Positions 18,803-28,257 of a DNA stretch of 59,356 nt are shown here, one piece after another. The DNA comes from CAZPYT01 sp964590955 (GTDB lineage: Bacteria; Patescibacteriota; WWE3; UBA101185; UBA10185), in contig CAZPYT010000001.1 of assembly GCA_964590955.1 (NCBI GenBank), positions 1 through 59,356 of the forward strand, written 5' to 3'. Made by a program: the position numbers and the translations under genes. The first letter of the stretch is position 1. Each line of letters begins with the position of its first letter. The notes beneath the pieces are model-generated. The model was not told the origin of the DNA. It made no database searches and worked only from the letters and a program-made list of their open reading frames with translations.

Positions 18803-19096
18803 CTATGATGTAAGATGCTTTTGTCATCCACTTTCCGAGAGAAAATAGAGGGAAAGAGGTACTCTCCCAAATTAAGCAACAATTCACAACAATTTACAGC
18901 TAATTATTCACAATTAATTTGTATTTTTATCTGAATTTCAGCCTTTATACAGACTGGAGCTGCCTTATACTGATGAGCTCAACTTTTATCCTTTCATCCC
19001 ATATATGACACTTATCCACAACACCCTCCTCCAAAGTATGACACTCCTACTTTACAGGCTTCGGTGTTTCTTTGCGCCGCTACTACAATATATTCG

Positions 19097-19170
19097 GCCG
19101 GTTCCGCTAATACCCGTTGCTATATAATGTACGTCAAATATACCTTATAGTCCCATAGCAACGATCCGGC
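19097..19170. other. Long two-part inverted repeat (possible structured RNA)
   Basis: GCCGG (19097-19101) pairs with CCGGC (19166-19170), and CGTTGCTAT (19115-19123) pairs perfectly with ATAGCAACG (19155-19163). The nesting suggests a folded RNA or a large cruciform. The family is unknown. Confidence 0.4.
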
Positions 19171-19262
19171 ACCCTATAAGTGTTATCACTCTTTATCTTT
19201 GGCTGATAATATTACGCTGCTACTCTTCCCTATTTTGTTGCTGTAACAGCAGTTGTAGATGC

Positions 19263-20057
19263 TTATGGGTGGAAAATGAATAACAAAACTAAAAATATTA
19301 CAGATAAAGTTAAACTTTCTGTTATTAATTTCTTTGTAATTGAGTTTTTTAGATGAGCTTCTATATAACTTATTCCAAATATCAATATAGATGACACAAA
19401 TAGCGCTCTCAAGAATGTTTCAGTAGGAAAAAATGATACAGCAATATTGGCAAGAACAACTAAAAACGATCCTAGTATAATTAATGTTATTAACTCCCCT
19501 GCTTTGTAATTCTTAACATCTGCATCGTGTTCCAAAAACCATATTAGATAAATATAAAACAAAATCGATAACAGTAAAATTAACAAAGTTTCTCCAAAAG
19601 CATTTACAGAAATTTTAAAAAGCCCGGCGAGCAGCGGTATTGAGATTAAGGATATCAAAATCTTACTCCAGGTAACGGCAACCCTATATAAAGGTATAGA
19701 CTCTTCCCTACTCGATACAACTAAGAAGACGTTGTTTACTAAGGACAGTATATAAAATAATGAAAAAAACAATACATAAGATAAGCGTTTCATTAAGACA
19801 CTCAAATTTGGAAAAAATGCAGAAACTAATATGAAGCCTACAATCAAAGAATAAAGAACTATGCTTGTGATAACAGTACTTTTTATAGTGGAATTTGGTG
19901 TGTGAACAATGTGATTACCTACAAGTACTAAAATGAGGATTACTGTACCTAAGGCATAATTAATTTCAGGGAAGCTGTCTATAAAAAACATAAGGAGCAA
20001 AGATATCAATAATGAGTATGTTATATATTTCTGTCTTTTAGTTAAGCTAATTCTCAT
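19263..20057 (-). CDS. Polytopic membrane protein of unknown function
   Basis: The 264 residues form about eight hydrophobic segments with short loops and no catalytic motif that I recognise. The start overlaps the end of ruvC by 11 bases, so it is translated from the yebC-ruvC transcript, which is its only functional hint. Base composition is like that of the core genes. Confidence 0.6.
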   Translation of the reverse strand: MRISLTKRQKYITYSLLISLLLMFFIDSFPEINYALGTVILILVLVGNHIVHTPNSTIKSTVITSIVLYSLIVGFILVSAFFPNLSVLMKRLSYVLFFSLFYILSLVNNVFLVVSSREESIPLYRVAVTWSKILISLISIPLLAGLFKISVNAFGETLLILLLSILFYIYLIWFLEHDADVKNYKAGELITLIILGSFLVVLANIAVSFFPTETFLRALFVSSILIFGISYIEAHLKNSITKKLITESLTLSVIFLVLLFIFHP

Positions 20058-20526
20058 TTTGTGTCTTTAAAAAATGACATAGTGCCATGGCTACGCCATC
20101 ATTGGCATCATCGGATTTAATAATAAAACTAAGTCCTAATGCTTTTTTTACTGCTTCCTGCATTTCTTTTTTTGAAGCACGACCATAACCTGACAGTACA
20201 TTTTTTGCCTGTAAAGCAGTGTATTCTACAATATTTACTCTATTCTGTGCAGCCACAAGCATTGTAACACCGCGTGCCTGACCTACAGTCATTGCGGTCT
20301 TTGCATTTGTATTAAAAAAAAGTCTTTCTATTACAACAAGATGTGGTTTATACATTTTCGTAATATCATCAAGGTTTGTGTAAAGTATCTCTAAACGTTT
20401 GTGCATCTCCATGTCAGCGTGAGTCTTAATTACACCATGATCTTTCAATACAGGTCTATTTGAATCAATTTTAATTACACCGTAACCTAATGCGGCAGTT
20501 CCAGGATCTATACCTAAAATAATCAT
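20047..20526 (-). CDS. ruvC: Holliday junction endonuclease RuvC
   Basis: It cuts Holliday junctions during homologous recombination. The N-terminal ILGIDPGTAALGYGVI carries the first catalytic Asp; VVIERLFFNTNAKTAM carries the catalytic Glu; and SDDANDGVAMALCHF carries the final Asp pair. Its 159 residues match the family. It lies 15 bases after yebC, a common pairing. No ruvA or ruvB is in the window. Confidence 0.93.
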   Translation of the reverse strand: MIILGIDPGTAALGYGVIKIDSNRPVLKDHGVIKTHADMEMHKRLEILYTNLDDITKMYKPHLVVIERLFFNTNAKTAMTVGQARGVTMLVAAQNRVNIVEYTALQAKNVLSGYGRASKKEMQEAVKKALGLSFIIKSDDANDGVAMALCHFLKTQNEN

Positions 20527-20541
20527 CTGTTTGTTTCCATC

Positions 20542-21078
20542 TTAAAATTTGTAGTTATGATAAATTTCTTGAATATCATCCTGATCTTCAAGGTTTTCGA
20601 TTAGATCATCGATTTTAGAAGCTAAAGTCTCATCAGTAACATCTACCGTAAAAAGTGGATTAAGCGTATTTGGATCGAATATATAAGCTGCACTTCCTTT
20701 TGTTCCTAGATTTCCGCCGGCTCTGTTAAAAAGCGTTCTTAGTTCTGATACAGTTCTATTAACGTTATCTGTTAAACAGACGAGGATAAAAGCACCACCG
20801 TTAGGACCAAACCCTTCATAGGTAACGTGTTCAAATGCGGCACCGCCCAACTCACCTGTCCCCTTCTTGATTGCCCTATCAATATTTTCTTTTGGCATTC
20901 TTGCATCTTTTGCTTTTTGTATTGCTAACCTTAGCTTAGGATTACTTTCCGGATCTTTTCCTCCTTCTTTTACAGCTACTGTAATTAACCTTGATACTTT
21001 AGAAAACACTTTACCTTTTGCAGCATCATTTGCATTCTTTTCTCTTTTTATATTGTGCCATTTTGAATGTCCACTCAT
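20542..21078 (-). CDS. yebC: YebC/PmpR family protein lacking one domain
   Basis: YebC proteins act as transcription regulators or help ribosomes translate proline stretches. The N-terminal MSGHSKWHNIKREKNANDAAKGKVFSK signature and domain I (YEGFGPNGGAFILVCLTDN, TVSELRTLFNRAGGNLG) are intact. After GSAAYIFDP the sequence passes almost directly to the family C-terminus (LIENLEDQDDIQEIYHN). At 178 residues it is about 60 shorter than usual, consistent with loss of most of the middle domain while the frame stays open. It is the first gene of the yebC-ruvC operon. Confidence 0.88.
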   Translation of the reverse strand: MSGHSKWHNIKREKNANDAAKGKVFSKVSRLITVAVKEGGKDPESNPKLRLAIQKAKDARMPKENIDRAIKKGTGELGGAAFEHVTYEGFGPNGGAFILVCLTDNVNRTVSELRTLFNRAGGNLGTKGSAAYIFDPNTLNPLFTVDVTDETLASKIDDLIENLEDQDDIQEIYHNYKF

Positions 21079-21242
21079 AGTAAATATATTAGCACATATC
21101 TAGGGCTAACTATAGATCAAAGCGATGTTATATTCGGTAAAGTCTACAAGAATTTCATTTACAAAAACCCAAACCGCCATGCGCATAAGGTTAATTTGTG
21201 ATATTATTTGCTGAAACACACACTATAAGACTTGGAGGAAAC

Positions 21243-21695
21243 ATGCGAATTACTAACCACGTACAAAAATACTGGAATTTGTTACTCATGATAAGTTGCT
21301 TTGCACTTGCCAGCATCTACGCCTACCGGATTTGCTTATTAGGTGATCAATATGAGCAAGTTATTTTCATTTATGGTGCTGCTAAACCACTCTGGTTTAC
21401 AGGCTGGATAGTAGGAAATGGTCTGTTGTGGTTGCTAATAAGAAAAACCCTTAACCCGGTTTATATCTTTGTAATCGACATAGCGGTCGCAGTGGGAATC
21501 CTCATTGCCGCGTATATTCAAAACGCAGCCTTTGTAGAACAGTATGGTTTAAAAACATCGTTTGCCTATGCATGGGCAGATGTGAGCGTAGCCGGACCGT
21601 TGGCAATCTTCATAACATTGGCATTTATCTACACCCTCCTTGTAGTTGACCAGCTGGTTTCATTGGCTAGGCAGAAAAAAATACAAGACACATGA
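21243..21695 (+). CDS. Orphan membrane protein (150 residues)
   Basis: Four hydrophobic segments are visible (about 12-30, 43-62, 70-90 and 112-135). No family is recognised. The start is fixed by TTGGAGGAA a few bases upstream; an in-frame ATG at 21198 lacks a site. TATTAT about 35 bases up is the likely -10. A strong terminator follows 6 bases after the stop. It stands alone between yebC (leftward) and the TPR gene. Its G+C is higher than that of its neighbours (about half in line 21481), and it belongs to the orphan-cassette set. Confidence 0.6.
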   Translation: MRITNHVQKYWNLLLMISCFALASIYAYRICLLGDQYEQVIFIYGAAKPLWFTGWIVGNGLLWLLIRKTLNPVYIFVIDIAVAVGILIAAYIQNAAFVEQYGLKTSFAYAWADVSVAGPLAIFITLAFIYTLLVVDQLVSLARQKKIQDT

Positions 21696-21701
21696 ATGAC
21701 T

Positions 21702-21736
21702 AAATGACAGTGACCCTAAAATCGCTGTCATTTTTC
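21702..21736 (+). terminator. Intrinsic terminator of the 150-residue orphan gene
   Basis: AAATGACAG pairs with CTGTCATTT around a 14-base loop and runs into a T-rich tail (TTTTTC). Confidence 0.88.
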
Positions 21737-21839
21737 TTTATATCCGCTTTAGTCTATTAACAACTTATAGTTAGACCACAATCTTTTATCATATTTATTA
21801 CACATTGACAAAAGAAATATTTTTGGTAATTTCGTACTT

Positions 21840-22520
21840 ATGCAATTTAATCTACAAGCATTGAGTAAGAAAGCAATTAATGCTGCACTAAATCAGGAAT
21901 GGGAGCTTGCAGTACAACTAAATGAAGAGATTTTGGAAAAAGTCCCTGAAGAAAAAGACGCAAAAATTCGTCTGGGAAGAGCCTACCTAAAGACTAAAAA
22001 CTATTCCGGAGCAAAAAAAATATTCAAACAGATACTTGAAGTTGACCCCATAAATAAAATTGCACAAAAAAACTACCAACTCGCAACTGAAAAAAAGGAC
22101 GATGTTAATACCGGAAAAGAAATTTCAAAAATAAACAAAGCATATATAAAAGAGCCTGGTACTTCTACACAAATTGAAGTAAAAGTTATTGATAAAAGAT
22201 CTATGAGAAGCATAGAACTGGGACAGTCTTTAAACCTAAGATCTTATAAAACTAAAACTGATGTTGAACTGGATTCAGGTAAGGAAATTGGTCTACTAGA
22301 AGGAGAAATGGCTAAAGTCTTATATGATGCTAAAAAACAAGAAAAGGAAGTTAGTGCAAAAGTCATAAAAGTAAAACAAGATAGCATTATAGTAACTTTG
22401 TCTTGCAGACAACCTATATTTAAATCAGAAAAACAATACGAGAAACCATTTATGAAAATGGACCTCGACGAAGATTCCGAGTCGGAAGAATCTGAATCTG
22501 ATGTAATTTCAGCTGAGTAA
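21840..22520 (+). CDS. TPR-repeat protein with an acidic tail
   Basis: Residues about 8-85 hold two TPR-like helical repeats (ALNQEWELAVQLNEEILEK and AYLKTKNYSGAKKIFKQILEVDP). The rest contains a beta-rich segment (IEVKVIDKRSMRSIELGQSL and EVSAKVIKVKQDSIIVTLSC) and an acidic Asp/Glu/Ser tail. TPRs usually bind other proteins; the partner is unknown. Upstream TTGACA and a weak -10 (TAATTT) end 7 bases before the ATG, consistent with a leaderless start. No signal peptide is seen. Confidence 0.6.
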   Translation: MQFNLQALSKKAINAALNQEWELAVQLNEEILEKVPEEKDAKIRLGRAYLKTKNYSGAKKIFKQILEVDPINKIAQKNYQLATEKKDDVNTGKEISKINKAYIKEPGTSTQIEVKVIDKRSMRSIELGQSLNLRSYKTKTDVELDSGKEIGLLEGEMAKVLYDAKKQEKEVSAKVIKVKQDSIIVTLSCRQPIFKSEKQYEKPFMKMDLDEDSESEESESDVISAE

Positions 22521-22586
22521 GAACAGACAATATACCCAAACTAGTTACAGGAAATTATTAGCCAATACTTATTGATAATATTGCCT

Positions 22587-23357
22587 TTACACAAGATCAT
22601 CATCAAGAATCTCTGATTTCGTTGTAGGTGCTGAACTTGTTGTAGGTGCAACAGGCTCAGGAGTAGACTCTCTACGCGGAGTGTATTCTCTTGATTTTCC
22701 TACTGCCGGTCTTTTCGATCGCGGTTTGGGCGTTTTAACAGCTTCTGTAGGTCTCTGTGTAGTAGAAACCGGCTTTTTAATATATTCCTTCTTAGGCTTC
22801 TTTGGTTGCGCCTGTACAGGCTCAGGAGTCTCTACCGGCTGAGACGCTTTTGTATTCATACCAAAACCTTCGACTACATCAAGTGTAGCAAACGGAGCAT
22901 CCATTTTATTTGTTGGAAGCAATGCTGTTGCTTGGCTGTTTAGTTGAGCACTCTGAAACTCTGCAGCGGTATCAGAAACCTTATATGAACCCCTGTCTGT
23001 AAGCAAGTACCATTCCCCTTCTTTCTTTGTTAGTATTCCTTCAATTTTTGTGCGCTCTACTCTGTCGATCTGTTTAAATAATTTTTTGTCATTTTCTTCA
23101 ATAAGTTTTAATGTATCACCATAAACCAGCTTTGTCTTAGCAGCATAATTTGCGGGAACTTCATATGATTTACCGTCATCAGAAACCATTTTATAGCCGT
23201 CATACTTTCCTACCACACCATCCACTTGAGAATAATCAGGTCTGCCTGACTCCTTTTCAAGCTTTTCAACAACTCTTTTTAAAGAGCTTAAATTTGTTTC
23301 CAGCTGATGAACTTTACTTTTCAGTTCATCAATCATAAATTGTGATTGTGCATTCAT
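22587..23357 (-). CDS. Coiled-coil protein paired with a DUF87/VirD4-like ATPase
   Basis: Residues about 8-40 form a coiled coil (IDELKSKVHQLETNLSSLKRVVEKLEKE). Two repeats of a beta motif follow (VVGKYDGYKMVSDDGKSYEV and IEGILTKKEGEWYLLTDRGSYKV), and the C-terminal third is low-complexity, rich in Pro, Lys and Thr. It overlaps the ATPase stop by 4 bases (ATGA), so the two are translationally coupled and likely act together. No family name is certain. Confidence 0.6.
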   Translation of the reverse strand: MNAQSQFMIDELKSKVHQLETNLSSLKRVVEKLEKESGRPDYSQVDGVVGKYDGYKMVSDDGKSYEVPANYAAKTKLVYGDTLKLIEENDKKLFKQIDRVERTKIEGILTKKEGEWYLLTDRGSYKVSDTAAEFQSAQLNSQATALLPTNKMDAPFATLDVVEGFGMNTKASQPVETPEPVQAQPKKPKKEYIKKPVSTTQRPTEAVKTPKPRSKRPAVGKSREYTPRRESTPEPVAPTTSSAPTTKSEILDDDLV

Positions 23358-25885
23358 ATTTGGTCTCCAATGCTTTCTGAATTTGTTAAATTACTGGATT
23401 GCCTTTTATATTCAAGCGCAATTGCCATACCTTTGTCAAATTTTGTATCAACCCATTTACCGGTTTTGTCCTCGACATATGCTTTATCTGCTCCAAATTT
23501 TTCTCTGCTTCTTGCGATTACTTTTTCTTTATTGCCCGTTTTTGGTGCGTAGCATTCATCATCCAGCCACGGTAATAATATTCTTCCTGAAAAAGGTGTA
23601 GAAGTCATGCCGTTCACCATCAGCTTAATATACATTTCAAACCTAGCCAGAGAAATTATATCTTCAGCTGTAAAATAAGGAGCAAATTCGCTTGAGAGCG
23701 CTTTTGCGTCAGGCGCACCTAGCGAGAATGATGCTATAGTACCGACATTACCGTAGACTGCTTTTAAAAGCTCTTCCGGAAGTTGGGCTGTAAACTGATG
23801 AGTAAGATATAATCCAAGTTTATATTTTCTGGATTCAGATAAAATTTCCTCGAAACTTCCGGTAGCAAAATTTTGAAACTCATCAACATACAAGTAAAAC
23901 GGTCTGCGTTGTTCATAGGGTATGTTAGCTCTTTGCAGCGCATAAAATTGAATTCTTGAGACAAGAAGCGCACCTAACAGGTTTGCGTTGTCTGCGCCGA
24001 TCTTTCCTTTAGATAGATTCATTAACAAGATTTTTCCTGAATTCATAGCGTTCCAAATATCAATAGTAGATTTTTTCTGGCCTAAAATATTACGCATCGT
24101 ACTCGAAGCTAAAAATCTGTTAACTTTATTTTGTATAGGCGCAATAGCCTCTGTGACAAGTTTTTGGTTACCTTTCATCTGTTTGAATTCTTCTTCCCAA
24201 AACCTTTTAACAACCGGGTCTTTTACATGGTATAAAATAAAATTTTGATAGTTAGAGTCTTCAAGCAGACGTGTTATACCTAACAGCGTTGTTCCCGGAA
24301 CTTCCAACAATGTTAATACCGCATAGTTTAGTAAATACTCCAGTCTGGGCCCCCAGGAAAAATCAAATTGTTTTCTAAAAGCTGAAACCAAACCGGATGC
24401 TAAAAGATTTTTTTGAGACGGGTCATCGATCTGCATCAGGTTTAACCCCACAGGTCGCTCTATATCCGCAGGATCAAAATAGATAACATCTTCAATACGT
24501 TCGTCCGGTATTCTTTCAAGAACTTTATCAATTGTTTCACCATGTGGATCCAAAATTCCCACACCGTGGCCATTTTTAATATCTTGTGACAACATACTTT
24601 CAAATAGTGTAGATTTACCCGTACCGGACTTTCCGATAACGTACATGTGTCTTAAGCGGTCATCGCCTTCTGCCAAACCAAAACGAGTACGTTCACTCCT
24701 AAATACGGTTTCTCCAATAAATACACAGTTTTTTGTAGGTAAACCTGAAGGCGGCTCGCTTTTTCTTGAATAAACCCATGAAATGTTAGGAGTTTCTATG
24801 CTTGATGAAGGCAAATGATACACTGTGGCAAGTTCTTCGGTATTAAATATAAAGGCATTTTCGGGCTCAAAAATTCTGTTCTTAAATTTCTGAATATAAG
24901 AAGATGTGTTTGCTGAGATTTTTGGTTTAAAAGCATTTATTGAAGCCGATGATAATTGTTGATAAGGGGCAAGAAGAAGTCGGAGCCTACTCATAGCTCT
25001 TTCTATTGTGGGTGCTGCAGAAACAATCCTAAGCTCAACTTCAAAGCCCATTTTACTTAATTTGTGTTCGATCGATTCAATTTGAAGTTCTTGTACAGCC
25101 GTCAATTTAATAATTTCTTTCTTTATATCCCCAGGTCTTGTTTCGGTAAATTCGCTATAGTGGAACATTCCGGTTGCTACGCCTGATGCCAACTGAACCA
25201 TTTCATTTCCTACAATTTTTAGCAAATTTCCAAACATATTTGGATTTTTTGTAAGCTCTGTACCTGCTCTTACGGCATTTACATAGTTATGACCCACGTC
25301 CTGCCAGGTATCCCCTATTGGTTTTACTAAATATTGCACCATCATCTGCTCATCATTACTTACTTGAGACATAACAGATGTTATTGAAGATAATGGATCT
25401 ACTTCCAAATCCTTATAGGACTTTATGGGAAAATAATGCTCCTTTGCTAAAGTAAGTGTAGCTACTTCAAAAGATGCATTTTCAAAATCAAGATGTTGAG
25501 CATAATCTTCGACTAATTTAATTTGGGAATCAGGGTATTGTGCATAAATCTGGCCTTCAACATATTTTACCAGTGCTTCCGGTACTGCGACAAAAAATCT
25601 TAGCCCGTTTTCTTTATTGGCCACAATTTCAAAGGAAAAATGTTCTTGAAGACTGGAATCTTCTCGTAAAAGACCATGTAGCGAAGCAAAAAGGTTTTCG
25701 GCAGCAAGTGAGGAGCCCTGGGTATCGACATCGCCGTCAACTGATCTTAGAATATTTATTTCTAATATTTCTACTGCACCGGGATTTATTGACGATTTTA
25801 AAGACGAAGAAAACAGGCGTTTAAACGTTATATAAAAAACAAAAAGTATTAAAAAAGAGCTTATTCCTATGTAATATACATTCAT
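23354..25885 (-). CDS. DUF87/VirD4-type membrane-anchored ATPase
   Basis: This is a HerA/VirD4/TraD-like pump ATPase, a class that moves DNA or protein across membranes. An N-terminal membrane helix (about 5-25) is followed by about 370 residues without a clear match. Then come Walker A (GKSGTGKST, about 420-428), ILDPHGETID, Walker B (LYVDEFQNF), and a C-terminal helicase-like region with TIASFSLGAPDA. Length 843. Proteins of this layout recur in CPR genomes next to a small coiled-coil gene, as here. No other conjugation genes lie in the window, so its substrate is unknown. Confidence 0.8.
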   Translation of the reverse strand: MNVYYIGISSFLILFVFYITFKRLFSSSLKSSINPGAVEILEINILRSVDGDVDTQGSSLAAENLFASLHGLLREDSSLQEHFSFEIVANKENGLRFFVAVPEALVKYVEGQIYAQYPDSQIKLVEDYAQHLDFENASFEVATLTLAKEHYFPIKSYKDLEVDPLSSITSVMSQVSNDEQMMVQYLVKPIGDTWQDVGHNYVNAVRAGTELTKNPNMFGNLLKIVGNEMVQLASGVATGMFHYSEFTETRPGDIKKEIIKLTAVQELQIESIEHKLSKMGFEVELRIVSAAPTIERAMSRLRLLLAPYQQLSSASINAFKPKISANTSSYIQKFKNRIFEPENAFIFNTEELATVYHLPSSSIETPNISWVYSRKSEPPSGLPTKNCVFIGETVFRSERTRFGLAEGDDRLRHMYVIGKSGTGKSTLFESMLSQDIKNGHGVGILDPHGETIDKVLERIPDERIEDVIYFDPADIERPVGLNLMQIDDPSQKNLLASGLVSAFRKQFDFSWGPRLEYLLNYAVLTLLEVPGTTLLGITRLLEDSNYQNFILYHVKDPVVKRFWEEEFKQMKGNQKLVTEAIAPIQNKVNRFLASSTMRNILGQKKSTIDIWNAMNSGKILLMNLSKGKIGADNANLLGALLVSRIQFYALQRANIPYEQRRPFYLYVDEFQNFATGSFEEILSESRKYKLGLYLTHQFTAQLPEELLKAVYGNVGTIASFSLGAPDAKALSSEFAPYFTAEDIISLARFEMYIKLMVNGMTSTPFSGRILLPWLDDECYAPKTGNKEKVIARSREKFGADKAYVEDKTGKWVDTKFDKGMAIALEYKRQSSNLTNSESIGDQI

Positions 25886-25914
25886 CTCGCTATGGGACCT
25901 AACATGGCCCTTTT

Positions 25915-25951
25915 CGTAAACAACAACACCCGCCCTAATGAGGGACGGGTG
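25915..25951 (-). terminator. Intrinsic terminator after the LytR_C-domain gene
   Basis: On the minus strand CACCCGTCCCT pairs with AGGGCGGGTG around a 4-base loop and is followed by TTGTTGTTT. It isolates the gene at 25985 from the ATPase gene at 25885. Confidence 0.85.
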
Positions 25952-25984
25952 CGAAAGGAGAGAGAGACATGTACTCGTATTATC

Positions 25985-27040
25985 TTACATGCCTTTTGCA
26001 AAGTCAAGCCCTAAAATAACTGTGATATCAGAACGGCTGATCTCTCCTTCGTACATTTCATTCAATTCAGATTTTTCAATAATATCTTCAATTCCAAAAA
26101 TTGAGCTGAGATAATACACACTACGGGCTGATGTGCTCTCTGCAATTATTTTACTTTTTTCTTGTATTTTGACCGTATTTCCTACAGCCACTACCCTACC
26201 CCCTAAATTTGAAACAACTCTGGATCCAAAAGTTGCTAAGCCCGGCTCAGCTGAACCATTAAGTATAGATATACTCATCTTTTCATTGGAAAAACTTGTA
26301 TCAAAAGTAATATCCATAAATTCCTCATCCAAAAGAATCGGTTCGTTTTTATAAATATCCAGATATTCTTTTTGAATAATGCGGTCTGAAGGCAATGTGT
26401 TTGCAAAATTGTAGAAATCATAGAATTCCTGAAGTGAAAGATTTGTTTTTATAGAATATTTCAGCATATTAAGATCAATATCACCTGAAATTTTAAGCTG
26501 ACCATATAGCAAAGATTTTGTAAATTCAGCTGCAGCGTTTTCCACCAATAAATACCGATCAACGGGAAAAGCTGTTAGTTTAAAGATTGACCGAGAAACA
26601 AGATCCGCAGAATAATTCAAATCCGATGACTCACTCAGCATACCTAGTGCAAAAATATTACTGAAAGGTTCTACACCAAAAATTCCTGGTACATCAATCT
26701 GCGTATCTAGGGGTATATTGTAGACAATCATTTTTTTGGTGCCTTTATCAACAACAAAAAGTTGAATAAATTCCGGTTTTACAGTTTTTTTTGAAAATGA
26801 ATCAACGCCAACGTACGCAAGTGTATAGTACTCTGATGTTAACAGGTCATGACTGGAAGAAGAAAATGCTGAAGCGTATCCTGCTGTAAGCTTTTTGTAA
26901 AAAGAATAAGCTGAAAGAAACGATAAAGACAGGACAACGACAATCGCCGCACCGGCAACACGCTTAATGTAATCGGGGGTTTTTGCTTTCTTTTTGGAAT
27001 ATGTTTTTTTTCTATAAACTCTCAAGGTTTTTTTGGGCAT
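25985..27040 (-). CDS. Membrane-anchored protein with a LytR_C-like domain
   Basis: A basic N-terminus (MPKKTLRVYRKKTYSKKK) leads into one membrane helix at about 28-45. The central extracytoplasmic part resembles a degraded LCP region (VDKGTKKMIVYNIPLDTQIDVPG). Residues about 245-340 match LytR_C (ISILNGSAEPGLATFGSRVV then GGRVVAVGN). Full LCP proteins attach polymers to the cell wall; here the catalytic Arg/Asp set is not evident, so activity is doubtful. ATG 27040 follows TACAAT by eight bases without a Shine-Dalgarno. Confidence 0.65.
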   Translation of the reverse strand: MPKKTLRVYRKKTYSKKKAKTPDYIKRVAGAAIVVVLSLSFLSAYSFYKKLTAGYASAFSSSSHDLLTSEYYTLAYVGVDSFSKKTVKPEFIQLFVVDKGTKKMIVYNIPLDTQIDVPGIFGVEPFSNIFALGMLSESSDLNYSADLVSRSIFKLTAFPVDRYLLVENAAAEFTKSLLYGQLKISGDIDLNMLKYSIKTNLSLQEFYDFYNFANTLPSDRIIQKEYLDIYKNEPILLDEEFMDITFDTSFSNEKMSISILNGSAEPGLATFGSRVVSNLGGRVVAVGNTVKIQEKSKIIAESTSARSVYYLSSIFGIEDIIEKSELNEMYEGEISRSDITVILGLDFAKGM

Positions 27041-27164
27041 GTATCTGCATTGTAACAACTATTAATCACAACGGGCAATAACATAGGAATTATTATAATT
27101 TCCCACTTTTGGGTGTAGGGCTAAATCATACTAACAATCAACACCGTAGGTTATTCAGACGTAG

Positions 27165-27899
27165 TCACGATATGCTTACATTACCCTTTGCCATTAACTT
27201 CTTCATTTCTTCTGGAATTGGAGCAGATATTGTAGTATCAGCGCCACTTTGAGGATGCACAAATTTCAATTCATACGAGTGTAGCATTAAGCGACCGAAT
27301 TTTGTTTTTGATTCCTCATATGTTTTTCTTGTCATATAAATAGGGTCGCACAAAACAGGGTGGTTCAATGCAGCGAGATGAACTCTAATCTGGTGCATTC
27401 TTCCTGTTAAGGGTTTAACAATCAGTACAGAGTAATAAACCCCTTCGTAGAAGTCTCTGAGAATTACTTCAAACTCGGTCAATGCAAATTTCCCTTTTTT
27501 AATGACAGCCATACTCATCCTGTTCTTCGGGTTACGGGCTATCGGCGCCTTTACGGTTAGCTTGTCATCATGGACATGCCCTGATACCAATGCAATGTAT
27601 TTTTTTTCTACAGCTCGAGTTTTGAATTGATCTTTTAATAACTCAAATGCCTGCTCGGTCTTAGCTGCGAGCAATACTCCGGAAGTATCTTTATCAAGTC
27701 TATGAACAATACCGCTTCTTTGTGCGAATTCGCTCGTGCCTTCTAAACCGGATGAACTGAAAATATGTTTTTCTAAGAAATCCTGTACAGTACCGGAAAC
27801 TGTAGTATCTGATCTATTCACAACTACACCGCTTGGTTTATTAAACACAACCACTGCATCATCTTCGAATAGAATGTCGAGATTAGGCGTTGAAGGCAT
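27165..27899 (-). CDS. rluD: RluA-family RNA pseudouridine synthase
   Basis: It converts uridine to pseudouridine in rRNA or tRNA. The catalytic motif HRLDKDTSG (Asp about 69) and the family motifs VVFNKPSGV and GRMHQIRVHLA are clear. The protein begins directly at the catalytic domain, so the N-terminal S4 RNA-binding domain of RluD is missing; target sites cannot be predicted. Its start overlaps the response-regulator gene by 17 bases. Confidence 0.88.
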   Translation of the reverse strand: MPSTPNLDILFEDDAVVVFNKPSGVVVNRSDTTVSGTVQDFLEKHIFSSSGLEGTSEFAQRSGIVHRLDKDTSGVLLAAKTEQAFELLKDQFKTRAVEKKYIALVSGHVHDDKLTVKAPIARNPKNRMSMAVIKKGKFALTEFEVILRDFYEGVYYSVLIVKPLTGRMHQIRVHLAALNHPVLCDPIYMTRKTYEESKTKFGRLMLHSYELKFVHPQSGADTTISAPIPEEMKKLMAKGNVSIS

Positions 27900-28257
27900 A
27901 TTTCTTCACCGCAAGGATAACGTCTTTAGGCGTAATGTTTGATTTCACCAGAAAATCCTCAACTCCTAGTGCTTTGCATGTATTTCGAACACGATCTTCC
28001 CCAAGATTAGTCAAAACGACAACAGGTTTGTTTTTTAACTTCTCGTCTTTTCTAAGCTTTTTTAATAACTCAATTCCATCTAACTTTGGAAGCATTATAT
28101 CCAACAAAAGTACATCCCATTCTGAACCTAATGCCAATCGATAAGCCTCAAGACCATCCCCTACCTGAATAACCTCAAATCCTTCTTCGGTTAAGATTTC
28201 TGCATACATTATTCTAATGTTTGCTTCATCTTCTACTAGTAATATCTTATTGCTCAT
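27883..28257 (-). CDS. Single-domain response regulator
   Basis: A stand-alone receiver domain of 124 residues: acidic pair ED at 9-10, phospho-acceptor Asp at 53 (LLLDIMLP), Thr in VVLTN and Lys in DFLVKS. There is no output domain, so it would act by protein contact, as CheY does. No histidine kinase is in the window. It overlaps lspA by 11 bases and the pseudouridine synthase by 17 bases. Confidence 0.9.
   Translation of the reverse strand: MSNKILLVEDEANIRIMYAEILTEEGFEVIQVGDGLEAYRLALGSEWDVLLLDIMLPKLDGIELLKKLRKDEKLKNKPVVVLTNLGEDRVRNTCKALGVEDFLVKSNITPKDVILAVKKYAFNA

Larger units (their letters stand above)
18458..19262. other. 805-base region without genes
   Basis: No open frame of note is present on either strand. 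It holds an AT-rich stretch (18620-18770), a candidate dif site (18775-18802), a perfect DnaA box TTATCCACA (19012-19020), a one-mismatch box TTATTCACA (18904-18912), a 9-base stem at 19115-19123 with 19155-19163, and on the minus strand an AAAGTA-TACTTT hairpin inside a CACC-GGTG stem near 19025-19070. I found no tmRNA, RNase P or tRNA signature. Confidence 0.6.

Noticed and set aside
18904..19020. Chromosomal origin of replication
   Set aside because: Only one perfect DnaA box is present, no dnaA or dnaN is near, and the gene orientations converge instead of diverging here.
18458..19262. tmRNA, RNase P RNA or signal recognition particle RNA
   Set aside because: None of the diagnostic conserved blocks or tRNA-like ends could be found on either strand.
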